This document shows, one piece after another, positions 1 to 9,693 of a stretch of DNA of 47,626 bases (positions are counted from its first letter, which is position 1; each line of letters begins with the position of its first letter). A program made the position numbers and the translations under genes. Source of the stretch: Campylobacterota bacterium (GTDB lineage Bacteria; Campylobacterota; Campylobacteria; Campylobacterales; Thiovulaceae); contig JASKOM010000011.1 in NCBI GenBank assembly GCA_030152305.1, positions 1 to 47,626 on the forward strand, in the 5' to 3' direction. The notes under the pieces were generated by a model that was not told the origin of the DNA, did no database searches, and saw only the letters and a program-made list of their open reading frames with translations.

Positions 1-128
1 GAGTTGGGAAACAGCTCTTCGACTAAAAAGAAAAGCCTTTCAAATTCCGTAAGCATTAGCAATAAGGTTAGTTAGGAAGCCCACACTTCAAAAATCCGTT
101 TCGGATTTTTAAGTGGTGGGTATTTCAT
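1..128 (+). mobile_element. Right end of an IS200/IS605-type element (partial)
   Basis: The stretch ends in a hairpin (CCCACACTT at 80-88 pairing with AAGTGGTGGG at 111-120, inner stem AAAAATCCG/CGGATTTTT) flanked by GAAG and TATTTCAT. This GAAGCCCAC...GTGGGTATTTCA layout is typical of the right end of IS200/IS605 elements and of the 3' end of the omega RNA used by TnpB. A second copy lies at 16735-16834. Bases 1-75 are open in frame 1 and end in TAG, giving a tail KSLSNSVSISNKVS that may be the very C-terminus of TnpB; this is a guess because only 24 codons are visible. The rest of the element lies left of the window. It is inserted into the helicase remnant at 109-759. Confidence 0.6.
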
Positions 129-759
129 AAAATTGTTTTACAAAACCGCCATCTTGAATAGCCAAATTATCATAATAATTTTCCATAATCGAATTTGCAA
201 ATCTAACGATTTCATATTTACTTCGATAATTATTTCTCAAAAAAAGCTTTTCTGGATTTGGAAAAAAATGTTCGAACTTTTTAAAATAATTTACATTTGC
301 ACCAGCGAAACTATTAATCGATTGCCAATCATCACCAACAGCAAAAATATTAACAGCAGAATTTAAAACACGAATTCGATTAATCAAATCAAAAAAAAGC
401 TGATTAAAATCTTGAAATTCGTCAATCAAAATATGTTTTAAATAATTTACATCATTATTTTTAATATTTCTCGTTGCATTAATTAACATATTTTTGAACA
501 TATTATCTGTCAAAGATTTATCATTTAAATCAGCAACAACGGGATAAAGTCTATTCGCAAAACTATGAAAAGTTTCGGCAATTTTAAAACCAATTCGTTC
601 GTTTATTTCGTCGACGGCTTTATTATTAAAAGCAAAAATAATTACTGAATTTTTAGGATTATTTTTTAACAATCGTTCAGCTCTTGCTGTAACAAGAAGA
701 TGTTTTGAATTGCTATTTATAGCTTTTATTTGCTCATTTGAAAAAGATTCTTCAGCCAT
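109..759 (-). pseudogene. UvrD/Rep-type helicase remnant, interrupted by an IS end
   Basis: The 216-residue reading frame keeps several superfamily 1 helicase motifs: the beginning of motif I (LLVTARA), Walker B (LIDEFQD), motif III (VGDDWQSINSFAGA) and motif IV (NNYRS). The Walker A P-loop is missing: the text jumps from VTARA straight to ERLLKNN, so the GxGKT residues and some flanking residues have been deleted. At the C-terminus the frame runs into the IS right end; the last residues EIPTT and the stop are encoded by that element. A full UvrD-like protein has 600-700 residues, so at most the N-terminal third is here. It cannot bind ATP normally and is almost certainly dead. The rest of the gene may lie left of the insertion, outside the window. 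Confidence 0.8.
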
Positions 760-939
760 TTGTAAAACTCCATTTTTTAATTAATTATCAATTTTTATCT
801 ATTTAGTTGATAAACATAATTACTGTCATTCTGAAATTATTTCTTAGATCTCGAAACAAGCACATGATGACGGTTTTGGGTTGGAGGATGGAATAAAATT
901 ATTCTTTTCGATCTAAATACTTCAAAATATTAAAATATT
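760..939. other. Gene-free AT-rich stretch
   Basis: Nothing recognisable is seen between the helicase remnant and the tandem repeats: no open frame, no tRNA and no strong hairpin. The last 20 bases (CTTAAATATAAAAATGTTTA) already match the junction between repeat units, so the array may begin here. Confidence 0.4.
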
Positions 940-1735
940 TCTTAAATATAAAAATGTTTATAGCGAAAGTCTCGAAATCTGTAAAAACCACGACTTTTTT
1001 CTGGTTTTTTAGAGACTGATTATAAATTTATTAATATTTGATGTTTGCCATAAAATCGTGGTTTTGTGAAGTTAGCTTAAATTAATTATTAAAGTTTGCT
1101 TAAAGTCGCAAAAATTAGCCTAAATTTGCAATTCTTAAATATAAATAGATATATAGCGAAAGTCTCGAAATCTGCAAAACCAAGGACTTTTTAAAGTTTT
1201 TTAGCGACTTATTATAAATCGATTAATATTCGACATTCGCCATAAAATCGTGTTTTTGTGAAGTTTGCTTAAATTAATTATTAAAGTTTGCTTAAAGTCG
1301 CAAAAATTAGCCTAAATTTGCAATTATTAAATATAAATAGATATATAGCGAAAGTCTCGAAATCTGCAAAAACCAAGGACTTTTTAAAGTTTTTTAGCGA
1401 CTTATTATAAATCGATTAATATTCGACATTCGCCATAAAATCGTGTTTTTGTGAAGTTTGCTTAAATTAATTATTAAAGTTTGCTTAAAGTCGCAAAAAT
1501 TAGCCTAAATTTGCATTTCTTAAATATAAATATATTTATAGCGAAAGTCTCGAAATCTGTAAAAACCATGGACTTTTTAAAGTTTTTTAGCGACTGATTA
1601 TAAATCGATTAATATTTGATATTTACCATAAAATCGTGTTTTTGTGAAATTAGCTTAAGAAAATAATTAAAGTTTGCTTAAAGTCGCAAAAATTAGCCTA
1701 AATTTGCAATACTTGACTATATATAGATTTATACT
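940..1735. repeat. Four tandem copies of a ~193-bp non-coding repeat
   Basis: The landmark TAGCGAAAGTCTCGAAATC starts at 961, 1154, 1346 and 1539, so the period is 192-193 bp. Each unit also carries TTTAGCGACT, a stretch around CGATTAATATT, CATAAAATCGTG, two copies of AGTTTGCTTAAA and a GCAAAAATTAGCCTAAATTTGC end that can fold on itself. Units 2 and 3 are almost identical (one-base length difference); units 1 and 4 are more diverged. A degenerate fifth unit may run from about 1735 to 1860 (ACTATAAGTC...CATAAAA). No open frame of useful length runs through it. Within a unit, TAGCGAAAGTCTCGAA is an imperfect inverted match to TTCGACATTCGCCATA about 90 bases on. No function is recognised. Confidence 0.85.
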
Positions 1736-1879
1736 CGAAAAATGCTTTTTTTGAAAAACGACAATATGAAACTTTGGAATTTTTGATTTTGACTATAAGT
1801 CTATTTATATTTGACATGTTTCATAAAAAATTATTTACAAAATATGTCAAATTAACGAAAGTAACTAACTAGATAGCTT

Positions 1880-3214
1880 TTAAATATATTTTTTTATTTC
1901 TGTTTCGTTGTATTTTTCTGCATTAAATTTAATAACTAAGATATTTTCGCTTTTGTTGATATACCATTCGTCAATAAATTCAAAATTATTTTTTAATATT
2001 TTATTTTCAAGATCTTCTGAATAATTTAAATATAAATTACTTTTTTTAACTGGATTCGAAATAAAAATTGTCCAGCTAATCCAAATTATCGAAATAACTA
2101 AAATTATAATTCCAATTAAATTTAAAGCTTGTGTTAAATCGTTGCTGTATAACGATAAAATCAAACCTGCTCCAGAACCACCTAAAAATGTTCCAATGTA
2201 TGCAAATGAATTTACATAACCAAGTGCTTTACCTCGTTCATCGATTTTTGCTATTTTTGATGTCATTGATTGAATCAATGGTTCTATTAAATTAAATGCA
2301 ACGAAAAATATAGGCATTGCAAATATAATTCCTGAATTGCCAAAATTAACATAAAAAATCGAAGCTACGGCAAATAATATCGCTGATATTAAAAATATGA
2401 TTTTTGGTTTGTTTCGTTTTTCGCCAAAAATTACTGCTGGACCCATTGCTAATAAGCCTAATAACATTGACGGAATATATAACTGCCAAAGTTCATTTTG
2501 CTGAAAAATATTATTTTTCACAAGAATAAATGGTGAAATCGTAAAAATAACTGACATTATTCCTTTTTGAACTAATGACGAAAATAATAAATAATGAACT
2601 GTTTTATTTAATAAAATATTTTGATTTTTATTTTGAGAAACATGTTGAACTTTTATTTTTATATCTTGCGGTAATTTAATCGATAAAATCAGTGAAACAA
2701 TCGATAAAATTATCGTAATTAAAAATAAGTTATTTACACCGTAATAGCCTCCTATTGTTGAACCGATAATCATTGCAAAAGCAAAACTCATAGCAATTGT
2801 TCCACCAACAATAGCCATTGCATTTCCTCGTTTTTCTTCTCGAACTTGATCGCTGACATATGCACTTACGACTGACCCGATTGCTCCAACACCTTGTAAA
2901 AATCTGCCTAATAAAAGTGTATAAATATCAGTTGCAATATATGCAATTATCGAGCCCAATAAAAAAGTAATTGAGCCAATTATAATTAGATTTCGGCGAC
3001 CGTATTTATCGCTCCATATTCCAAACGGAATTTGAAAAATTGCCTGAATTAAGCCATAGCCTCCAATTGCTAAACCAACTAAAAATGGTGTTGAACCTTC
3101 TAAACCAGAAGCATAAAGAGAAATAAGCGGAAGAACTATAAAAAGCCCAAAGAATCTAAAAAATAAGATTGTGTTAATTGGTAAAATCTGTTTAAACAAA
3201 GAGACATCCTCCAT
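1880..3214 (-). CDS. MFS transporter, YajR-like
   Basis: This is a 444-residue major facilitator superfamily protein of the inner membrane with about twelve hydrophobic segments. Motif A of the family is clear near residues 65-74 (GIWSDKYGRR), and GRFLQGVGAIG near residue 110 fits the motif B/C region of drug:H+ antiporters. After the last membrane helix comes a polar C-terminal tail of about 50 residues (from about 395) with alternating charged and hydrophobic stretches; E. coli YajR also has a small soluble C-terminal domain, so a YajR-type exporter is plausible. The substrate cannot be told. The start ATG at 3212-3214 is the only one fitting the first helix. It faces away from the plus-strand ATPase at 3299 across an 84-base gap that must hold both promoters. 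Confidence 0.85.
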   Translation of the reverse strand: MEDVSLFKQILPINTILFFRFFGLFIVLPLISLYASGLEGSTPFLVGLAIGGYGLIQAIFQIPFGIWSDKYGRRNLIIIGSITFLLGSIIAYIATDIYTLLLGRFLQGVGAIGSVVSAYVSDQVREEKRGNAMAIVGGTIAMSFAFAMIIGSTIGGYYGVNNLFLITIILSIVSLILSIKLPQDIKIKVQHVSQNKNQNILLNKTVHYLLFSSLVQKGIMSVIFTISPFILVKNNIFQQNELWQLYIPSMLLGLLAMGPAVIFGEKRNKPKIIFLISAILFAVASIFYVNFGNSGIIFAMPIFFVAFNLIEPLIQSMTSKIAKIDERGKALGYVNSFAYIGTFLGGSGAGLILSLYSNDLTQALNLIGIIILVISIIWISWTIFISNPVKKSNLYLNYSEDLENKILKNNFEFIDEWYINKSENILVIKFNAEKYNETEIKKYI

Positions 3215-3298
3215 AAAATTTTTTAATATTTTATCTAGATTATATTTCTTGATAATATTTCAGTATATATTAAAATAAAAAAATGGATTAATTTATAA

Positions 3299-4387
3299 AT
3301 GCAAACTGAACTTATTAACAATAATTTAATTACTCATGCTCATACAAATAGTTTTTTACCTCGAGAAATAGATTTTCCTAAAGATGGGCATCTTATAATT
3401 TCTGGCATTACTCAAAGCGGTAAAACTGTTTTTTGTTTTGATTCTTTGGCAAATCTTCAAGAAGAATATCTTTATATCGATCTCGATGAGGTCAGTTTTT
3501 TTAATAATCAATGGCTTGATCAAATTACTAAAAATAGCAATTTAACAAAGACTTTAATAATAGATATTTATTATTTTGATATTAATCAATATTTAACAAA
3601 TATTAAAAATAAATTTAAACGAATTATTATTATTTCTTGGTTGCCTTTGAAATATGAAGATTTTTTTAATATAAAAATATATCCGTTAAATTTTGAAGAG
3701 TTTTTATCGTTTCAAGGTTTATCAACAGAAAATCTAGAATTATTATTTGTAAAATATTCACAGATTGGCGGTTTTCCGATATTAGCGAAATATTCTGATA
3801 ATCATTTAATTAAACATTTAAAACGGTTATTAAAATTTTCGTTATCAGAATTTGATATAGATTTATGTCGAGATGTAGCTGATAATATTGGAGTTCCACG
3901 AAGCGGATTAAATATTTATTATTCGATGAAATCTCGAAGAGCAGTTTCAAAAGATAAATTATATCGCCGTATAAACGAATTAATTTATGAAAATTATATT
4001 ATTACTATAAATGAATATAACAAAAGTTCAATCATGAAATATTATTTAATTGATCCAGCTTTGCAAAATATTTTTGCAACAAAAAAAGATTTTTCTCGTT
4101 TATTTGAATCTATGATCGTGTCTGAATTGGCAAAAAAAGGAGAAAAAAATCTTATATATTATAAAAATATTGAAATATATATTTCGAAAAATAATTTGGC
4201 GATTTTACCGTTTCCATTTGCAGAGAGTTCAGTCTTTGAAAAAATTATCAAAAGAACTCTCAAAAATTTAAAATTTTTAGGTGCAAATACACTTCAAATT
4301 ATTACTATGAATTTTGAGGAAACATTTGAAACAAAAGATATAAAATTTGAAGCAATAATATTTACAAGATGGGCTTTAATGATTTAA
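3299..4387 (+). CDS. AAA-type ATPase with DUF4143-like C-terminal part
   Basis: The 362-residue protein has a Walker A P-loop at residues 36-43 (GITQSGKT) and a Walker-B-like stretch TLIIDI near residue 85, followed by the strand IIIISWLP. The ordering, including the LNFEEFLSF motif in the middle and IGGFPIL after it, is typical of the AAA_14/DUF4143 family, whose cellular role is poorly known. The C-terminal part (about 250-362) carries the FESMIVSELAKKG segment usual for DUF4143. Its 3' end overlaps the convergent LysR gene by 12 bases. One GATGAGGT octamer lies at 3485 and encodes Asp-Glu-Val with the otherwise infrequent GAG codon. Family assignment is from pattern recognition only. Confidence 0.75.
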   Translation: MQTELINNNLITHAHTNSFLPREIDFPKDGHLIISGITQSGKTVFCFDSLANLQEEYLYIDLDEVSFFNNQWLDQITKNSNLTKTLIIDIYYFDINQYLTNIKNKFKRIIIISWLPLKYEDFFNIKIYPLNFEEFLSFQGLSTENLELLFVKYSQIGGFPILAKYSDNHLIKHLKRLLKFSLSEFDIDLCRDVADNIGVPRSGLNIYYSMKSRRAVSKDKLYRRINELIYENYIITINEYNKSSIMKYYLIDPALQNIFATKKDFSRLFESMIVSELAKKGEKNLIYYKNIEIYISKNNLAILPFPFAESSVFEKIIKRTLKNLKFLGANTLQIITMNFEETFETKDIKFEAIIFTRWALMI

Positions 4388-5290
4388 AGAGTGATCAATA
4401 TTTAAATCGAGAAGAAATTTAGCAACTTTTTCAAGAAATACATCTTTTCTTCGTTCTCGATGATAGGCGATATATAATTTTCTTTTTAATTGAATATCTT
4501 TTAATCTGCCTTCATACAGAGTTCCTTCTTTTAGTTCTTTTAAAATAGCACTGCGAGAAATAATCGAAACAGTAGGACGATTTTTAAAAATACAATGAGA
4601 AATAGTTTCTTTTGCAAGAGTTGAATTATCGACGATGCCTTTTACATTAAAACTTGAACAATCGACATCAATTTCTTCAAAAGCTTCAGTGATAATTTGT
4701 CTTGTTGGACTTCCTTCATCTCTGCAAATCCAATTAAATTTATAAAGATCTTCTTTTTCGATTAAATTAGGAATTTGTTGATTACTAAAAATAACAAGTT
4801 CATCTTCGATCCATTCTCTGGTTGTGATACCTTCTTGATGAAGAGGTATATCGATCAAAGCGATATCTATTTTTTTGTCTTCTAATAAATCTATGATTCG
4901 TTGAGTCTTATCTATAGATATATAAACATTATTTTTTATTAAATCTTTAATATATTCGACATGTCTAGGAATAATATAATGTCCTATCGTAAAAGTTGCT
5001 CCAATTTTAAAAGTAAATTCTTTATTTATAATTTTAAAAACATCTTTTTCAGCATTTTCGATCGCTTTAGAAAGTTTATTAACAATTCTATAAAAATCTT
5101 CACCTTCTTTGGTTAATTTAATACCATTTTTCTTTCGTTCAACAATAGGAGAATCTAAATATTCTTCGATTGCTTTCATTTGTTGGGTAACAGCTGGTTG
5201 AGAAATTCCTAATTTCGCAGATGCTTTTGAAAAACTTTTCTCTTTTACAACAACAAGAAAAGTCTCAAGTTTAGCAAAATCTTTTAGCAT
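4376..5290 (-). CDS. LysR-family transcriptional regulator
   Basis: The 304-residue length is standard for LysR-type regulators. The N-terminal winged helix-turn-helix covers about residues 5-62, with the diagnostic FSKASAKLGISQPAVTQQM followed by the linker helix. The remainder fits a periplasmic-binding-protein-like effector domain. It converges on, and overlaps by 12 bases, the ATPase gene on the other strand. LysR regulators often control a divergent neighbour; here that would be aspS, 223 bases away, which is an unlikely target, so its regulon is unknown. Epsilonproteobacteria carry a widespread single-copy LysR protein of this kind, but I cannot name it with certainty. Confidence 0.88.
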   Translation of the reverse strand: MLKDFAKLETFLVVVKEKSFSKASAKLGISQPAVTQQMKAIEEYLDSPIVERKKNGIKLTKEGEDFYRIVNKLSKAIENAEKDVFKIINKEFTFKIGATFTIGHYIIPRHVEYIKDLIKNNVYISIDKTQRIIDLLEDKKIDIALIDIPLHQEGITTREWIEDELVIFSNQQIPNLIEKEDLYKFNWICRDEGSPTRQIITEAFEEIDVDCSSFNVKGIVDNSTLAKETISHCIFKNRPTVSIISRSAILKELKEGTLYEGRLKDIQLKRKLYIAYHRERRKDVFLEKVAKFLLDLNIDHSLNH

Positions 5291-5469
5291 TTATTTAATC
5301 TCTTTTTATTTAATTATAACTTATTTTTAATTATAACATTAGAGTTTATTAATTTATATTTTGATATTTTTCATAAAAAATAGTTCAAGATTCATCAAAT
5401 AAGAATCTAGTTTATTTTTATATTTAATATATGCATCACAAAATATATTAAATTAATCTTCTCTTGAAC

Positions 5470-5478
5470 TGATATAAT
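5470..5478 (+). promoter_or_regulatory. Extended -10 promoter of aspS
   Basis: TGATATAAT is a perfect extended -10 element (TG-N-TATAAT). It lies 35 bases upstream of the aspS start and no convincing -35 hexamer is seen, which fits epsilonproteobacterial sigma-70 promoters. Confidence 0.6.
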
Positions 5479-5513
5479 TAACAAAATATATATAATAAAA
5501 ATGAAAGGTTATT

Positions 5514-7268
5514 TTGAGATCTCATTTTGCAAAAGACTTAATTAATTTAGCAACTGGTTCAAAAGTAAAACTTGCTGGTTGGGTCAATAGTCATCGTGAT
5601 CACGGTGGAGTTATTTTTATTGATCTTCGTGATAAAACTGGAATTATTCAACTTGTTATCGATCCTGAAAGATCCAAAAATGCTCATGTTCTTGGTAGCG
5701 ATATTCGAGACGAATTTGTAATTATTATCGAAGGCGAACTTCGAAATCGTGGAACAGGTTTAATTAATCCTCGAATCGAAACTGGAGCAATCGAAATTAT
5801 CGTTGATAATTTAATTATCGAAAGTCGAAGTCGTCCGTTGCCTTTTACAATTGGTGATAAAAATGTCAATGAAGAAATTCGTTTAAGATATAGATATCTT
5901 GATTTACGAGACAGTGAAGCTTATAAAACTTTTAAATTACGAAGTCGTGTAGCAATTGTTGCTCGAAATTTATTAGATTCTTTAGGTTTTCTCGAAGTTG
6001 AAACACCTGTTTTAACAAAATCGACACCTGAAGGTGCTAGAGATTATCTTGTTCCGAGTCGTGTTCATCACGGTGAATTTTTCGCACTTCCACAGTCGCC
6101 ACAAATTTTTAAACAGCTTTTAATGGTCGGCGGTTTTGATCGCTATTTTCAAATTGCTAAATGTTTTCGAGATGAAGATTTACGAGCTGATCGACAACCA
6201 GAATTTACTCAAATTGATGTCGAAATGAGTTTCTGCACTCAAGAAGATGTTATGAATGTTGCCGAAAAATTAATCGAAGCAATTTTTAAAGAAGCTGGTC
6301 ATGATGTCAAAGCTCCGTTTAGACGAATGAAATATCGCGATGCAATGGAATTTTATGGTTCTGATAAACCTGATATGCGATATGACATGAAAATGGTTGA
6401 TGTTCATGATTTATTTGCTGATTCGACAAATGACGGTTTTAAAAATATTGCTCTTGATTCTAAAAAGAATAGAATAAAAGCTCTTAAAGTTATCGGTGGT
6501 GATCGTGAATTTTCGCGAAAAGTTCTAAAAGAATTAGAAGATTTCGTTATGAAATTTGGAGCAAAAGGTTTAGGCTATTTTCAAATGCGAGAAGATGGAA
6601 TAAAAGGTCCTCTCACTAAATTTATGTCAGAAGATGCTTTAAAAATTTTAGTTGAACGAACTGAATTATCAGTTGGTGATCTTTTATTTATCGGTGCTGG
6701 TGATAAAAAACGAGTTTGGGATTATATGGGTCGATTACGAATCGAAGTTGCAAAACGACTTAACCTCATCGATCAAAATAAATTCGAGTTTTTATGGGTC
6801 GTTGATTTTCCAATGTTTGAACGAGACAATGACGGAAATGTCGGTGCTTTACATCATCCATTTACGATGCCAAAAAGTTTAGATAATGTTGATGATATCG
6901 AAGAAATCGAATCTGTGGCTTATGATATTGTGTTAAATGGAATCGAAATGGGTGGCGGAAGTATAAGAATTCACAGAGATGATATTCAAAAACGAATTTT
7001 CCAATTGCTTAATTTAACAGAACAAGAAATCGATGAGAAATTTGGCTTTTTAGTTGAGGCTTTCACATATGGAGCTCCTCCACATGGCGGTTTTGCAATC
7101 GGATTTGATAGATTAATCATGTTACTCGCGAAAAAAGATTCGATTCGTGATGTTATTGCTTTCCCAAAAACACAAAAAGCTCAATGTTTATTAACATCGG
7201 CTCCTGATCGAGTTGCAATCGATAAATTAAAAGAATTAAATATTCGAGTTAGCGAACGATTAAAATAA
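5514..7268 (+). CDS. aspS: Aspartyl-tRNA synthetase
   Basis: The 584-residue class II synthetase charges tRNA-Asp with aspartate in the cytoplasm. An OB-fold anticodon-binding domain covers about 15-105 ([20 protein letters not shown]). Class II motif 2 is at about 217-235 ([17 protein letters not shown]), a bacterial-type GAD insertion lies in the middle, and motif 3 is near residue 540 ([13 protein letters not shown]). In Helicobacter the enzyme is known to be non-discriminating and also charges tRNA-Asn, feeding the GatCAB amidotransferase; whether this one does cannot be seen. Translation starts at TTG (5514): the N-terminus MRSHF matches the family, no ATG is nearby in frame, and AAAGG lies about 6 bases upstream. 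The gene is very rich in TCGA and in the Arg codon CGA. Confidence 0.97.
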   Translation: MRSHFAKDLINLATGSKVKLAGWVNSHRDHGGVIFIDLRDKTGIIQLVIDPERSKNAHVLGSDIRDEFVIIIEGELRNRGTGLINPRIETGAIEIIVDNLIIESRSRPLPFTIGDKNVNEEIRLRYRYLDLRDSEAYKTFKLRSRVAIVARNLLDSLGFLEVETPVLTKSTPEGARDYLVPSRVHHGEFFALPQSPQIFKQLLMVGGFDRYFQIAKCFRDEDLRADRQPEFTQIDVEMSFCTQEDVMNVAEKLIEAIFKEAGHDVKAPFRRMKYRDAMEFYGSDKPDMRYDMKMVDVHDLFADSTNDGFKNIALDSKKNRIKALKVIGGDREFSRKVLKELEDFVMKFGAKGLGYFQMREDGIKGPLTKFMSEDALKILVERTELSVGDLLFIGAGDKKRVWDYMGRLRIEVAKRLNLIDQNKFEFLWVVDFPMFERDNDGNVGALHHPFTMPKSLDNVDDIEEIESVAYDIVLNGIEMGGGSIRIHRDDIQKRIFQLLNLTEQEIDEKFGFLVEAFTYGAPPHGGFAIGFDRLIMLLAKKDSIRDVIAFPKTQKAQCLLTSAPDRVAIDKLKELNIRVSERLK

Positions 7269-7333
7269 TTTAATTTAAAATTAAAACTTATATACTATCT
7301 TGATAGAATTACATAAAAATTAGAAAGGACTCA

Positions 7334-9610
7334 ATGAAGAGTTATGTTTTAGGTTTTCCACGAGTTGGCGAACAACGAGAATTGAAATTTGCACTTGAAA
7401 GTTATTGGAAAAACAGTATTTCACTTGCTGAATTAGAATCAACAGCAAAAGAATTAAGAGCTAGGCATTGGAAATATCAAGCTGATGCAGGAATCGACTG
7501 TTTTTCAGTAAATGATTTCAGTATGTATGACGGCATGTTAGATATGATGTTTTTATTAGGTTCTATTCCAAATAGATTTAAAGATATCGAAAATCGAACA
7601 GCTCGATATTTTGCAATGGCAAGAGGCGATAAAACTCATACAGCTATGGAAATGACAAAATGGTTTAATACAAATTATCATTATATTGTTCCAGAATTAT
7701 CAGCAAATGATGACTTGAATTTAGATGTTTCTAAAATCGTTAATGAATATCGTGAAGCTCGAGAAACTGTTCCAGAAAGCAGTTTGAAAATTAATATTGT
7801 TGGAATCGTAACTTTTTTAAAACTTTCAAAACGAGTTGATGGCAAAATTAATAGTCTTGAACTTTTTGATAAATATTTAAATATTTATTCGAGTTTAATT
7901 TCTGAACTTTCAAAACTTGACGAAAAAGTTATTATTCAGTTTGACGAACCTGCTTTTGTTACATCAATCGGAAATGAAGAGTTATCTCTTTTAAAAATAG
8001 CTTATGATAAATTAGCTGTCATTTCTAATAATGTAAAAATTATTGTTGCTACATATTTTGATCATTCAGTTGAAGCTACAAAAGTTCTTGTTAATACTCC
8101 GATTTCTGCAATTGCTCTTGATTTTGTTCTTGGTGAAAAAAATCTTGAAAGTCTAGAAATTATCGCTAAATCAGACAAAAAATTACTTGTCGGTATCGTC
8201 AATGGTCGAAATATCTGGATTAACGATATCAAAAAATCTATTGATTTATTAAATAAGATTTCATCAATTGTTCCAAAAGAACGAATTCGAGTTGGAACTT
8301 CAACATCGTTATTACATGTTCCATATTCTTTAAAATATGAAATTAAAATGGATGACGAAATTAAATCTTGGCTTTCATATGCAGTTGAAAAACTCGATGA
8401 GGTCGTTTTAATTAAAAAATTATTCTTCGGTCAAGCTTTATCACACGAAGAAAAAGCTAAATATTCGACAAATATCAAATCTGTAATTAGTCGAAAAACT
8501 TCAAGTCGAGTTATTGATAAATCTGTTCGACAACGAGTTGAGAATTTTGTTTTTGCTCCACGAGAAAATTTTGAAACACGAATTAAAAAACAGCACGAAG
8601 TTTTCCAATATCCACCACTTGCAACAACAACAATCGGAAGTTTCCCACAAACTGCTGATGTTCGAAAAGCACGAAGCGATTATAAAGCTGGAAAAATCTC
8701 AACTGACGAATATAACAATTTCTTAAAATTAGAAATTGCGAAAACTATTAAATTTCAAGAAGATATCGGCTTAGATGTATTAGTTCATGGCGAATTTGAA
8801 CGAAATGACATGGTTGAATATTTTGGCGAACAGTTAAACGGTTTTGCATTTTCACAAAATGGTTGGGTTCAATCATACGGTTCAAGATGTGTTAAACCGC
8901 CACATATTTACGGCGATGTTTCACGACCAAAACCGATGACAGTCGATTGGATTTCATATGCTCAATCGCTTTCAAACAAAAAAGTAAAAGGTATGCTAAC
9001 TGGTCCTGTTACTATTTTGGCATGGAGTTTTGTTCGAGATGATCAACCAAAAAGTGAAACATCAAGACAAATCGCTTTTGCAATTCGAGATGAAATCGAA
9101 GACCTTGAGAAAAATGGAATCGATATGATTCAAGTTGATGAGGCCGCATTCAAAGAAGGCTATCCACTTCGACGAGAAGATATCGTTATTTATGAAAAAT
9201 GGGCAGTCGAAGATTTCTTAGTTGCAACAGCCGTTGTTAAACCGACAACACAGATTCATACTCATATGTGTTATTCAGAATTTAACGACATTATCAAAAC
9301 AATTGAAGCAATGGATGCTGATGTTATCTCGATTGAGACAAGTCGAAGCGGAAATTCGTTATTAAAAGTATTTGAAAAAGTTGGTTATAAACAAGAAGTT
9401 GGACCTGGAGTTTATGATATTCACTCGCCACGAGTTCCAAGTGTTGATGAAATGGTTAAACAAATCGAATTATTACTTGAAGTTCTTCCTGAAAGACAAC
9501 TTTGGATTAATCCAGATTGCGGTTTAAAAACTCGAGGCTGGGCAGAAGTTGAACCATCATTAAAAAATATGGTTGAAGCTGTTAAAGTCGTTCGAACTAA
9601 AAGAAGCTAA
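7334..9610 (+). CDS. metE: Cobalamin-independent methionine synthase
   Basis: The 758-residue protein makes methionine by moving a methyl group from 5-methyltetrahydropteroyltri-glutamate to homocysteine without B12. Both halves of the MetE double barrel are present. The zinc ligands are visible as His644 and Cys646 (THMCYSEF), Glu668 (SIETSRSG) and Cys729 (NPDCGLKTRGW), each three residues later than in the E. coli enzyme. The substrate motif GSFPQT starts the C-terminal barrel. An AGAAAGGA ribosome-binding site precedes the ATG by about 5 bases. No SAM or B12 riboswitch is visible in the 65-base gap after aspS; a small palindrome CTATCTTGATAG sits at 7295-7306. The gene ends before an inverted-repeat terminator shared with gltD. 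Confidence 0.97.
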   Translation: MKSYVLGFPRVGEQRELKFALESYWKNSISLAELESTAKELRARHWKYQADAGIDCFSVNDFSMYDGMLDMMFLLGSIPNRFKDIENRTARYFAMARGDKTHTAMEMTKWFNTNYHYIVPELSANDDLNLDVSKIVNEYREARETVPESSLKINIVGIVTFLKLSKRVDGKINSLELFDKYLNIYSSLISELSKLDEKVIIQFDEPAFVTSIGNEELSLLKIAYDKLAVISNNVKIIVATYFDHSVEATKVLVNTPISAIALDFVLGEKNLESLEIIAKSDKKLLVGIVNGRNIWINDIKKSIDLLNKISSIVPKERIRVGTSTSLLHVPYSLKYEIKMDDEIKSWLSYAVEKLDEVVLIKKLFFGQALSHEEKAKYSTNIKSVISRKTSSRVIDKSVRQRVENFVFAPRENFETRIKKQHEVFQYPPLATTTIGSFPQTADVRKARSDYKAGKISTDEYNNFLKLEIAKTIKFQEDIGLDVLVHGEFERNDMVEYFGEQLNGFAFSQNGWVQSYGSRCVKPPHIYGDVSRPKPMTVDWISYAQSLSNKKVKGMLTGPVTILAWSFVRDDQPKSETSRQIAFAIRDEIEDLEKNGIDMIQVDEAAFKEGYPLRREDIVIYEKWAVEDFLVATAVVKPTTQIHTHMCYSEFNDIIKTIEAMDADVISIETSRSGNSLLKVFEKVGYKQEVGPGVYDIHSPRVPSVDEMVKQIELLLEVLPERQLWINPDCGLKTRGWAEVEPSLKNMVEAVKVVRTKRS

Positions 9611-9631
9611 TTAAAAAAAACTACAATATTC

Positions 9632-9678
9632 TTACCTCATCGATAATTTTTTATTTTATTATTTATTCGATGAGGTAA
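9632..9678. terminator. Bidirectional terminator built from two inverted GATGAGGT octamers
   Basis: TTACCTCATCGA (9632-9643) and TCGATGAGGTAA (9667-9678) are perfect 12-bp inverted repeats with a T-rich 23-base loop, between convergent metE and gltD. The plus-strand stem is not followed by a strong T run, so termination is inferred from position. Each arm contains one copy of the window-wide octamer. Confidence 0.6.
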
Positions 9679-9693
9679 ATTTTATAATTAATA

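Noticed and set aside
940..1735. CRISPR array
   Set aside because: The repeated unit is ~193 bp and contiguous, without the short repeat/unique spacer alternation; no cas gene is nearby.
7269..7333. Riboswitch upstream of metE
   Set aside because: Only 65 AT-rich bases with one small palindrome; too short for a SAM or cobalamin riboswitch.
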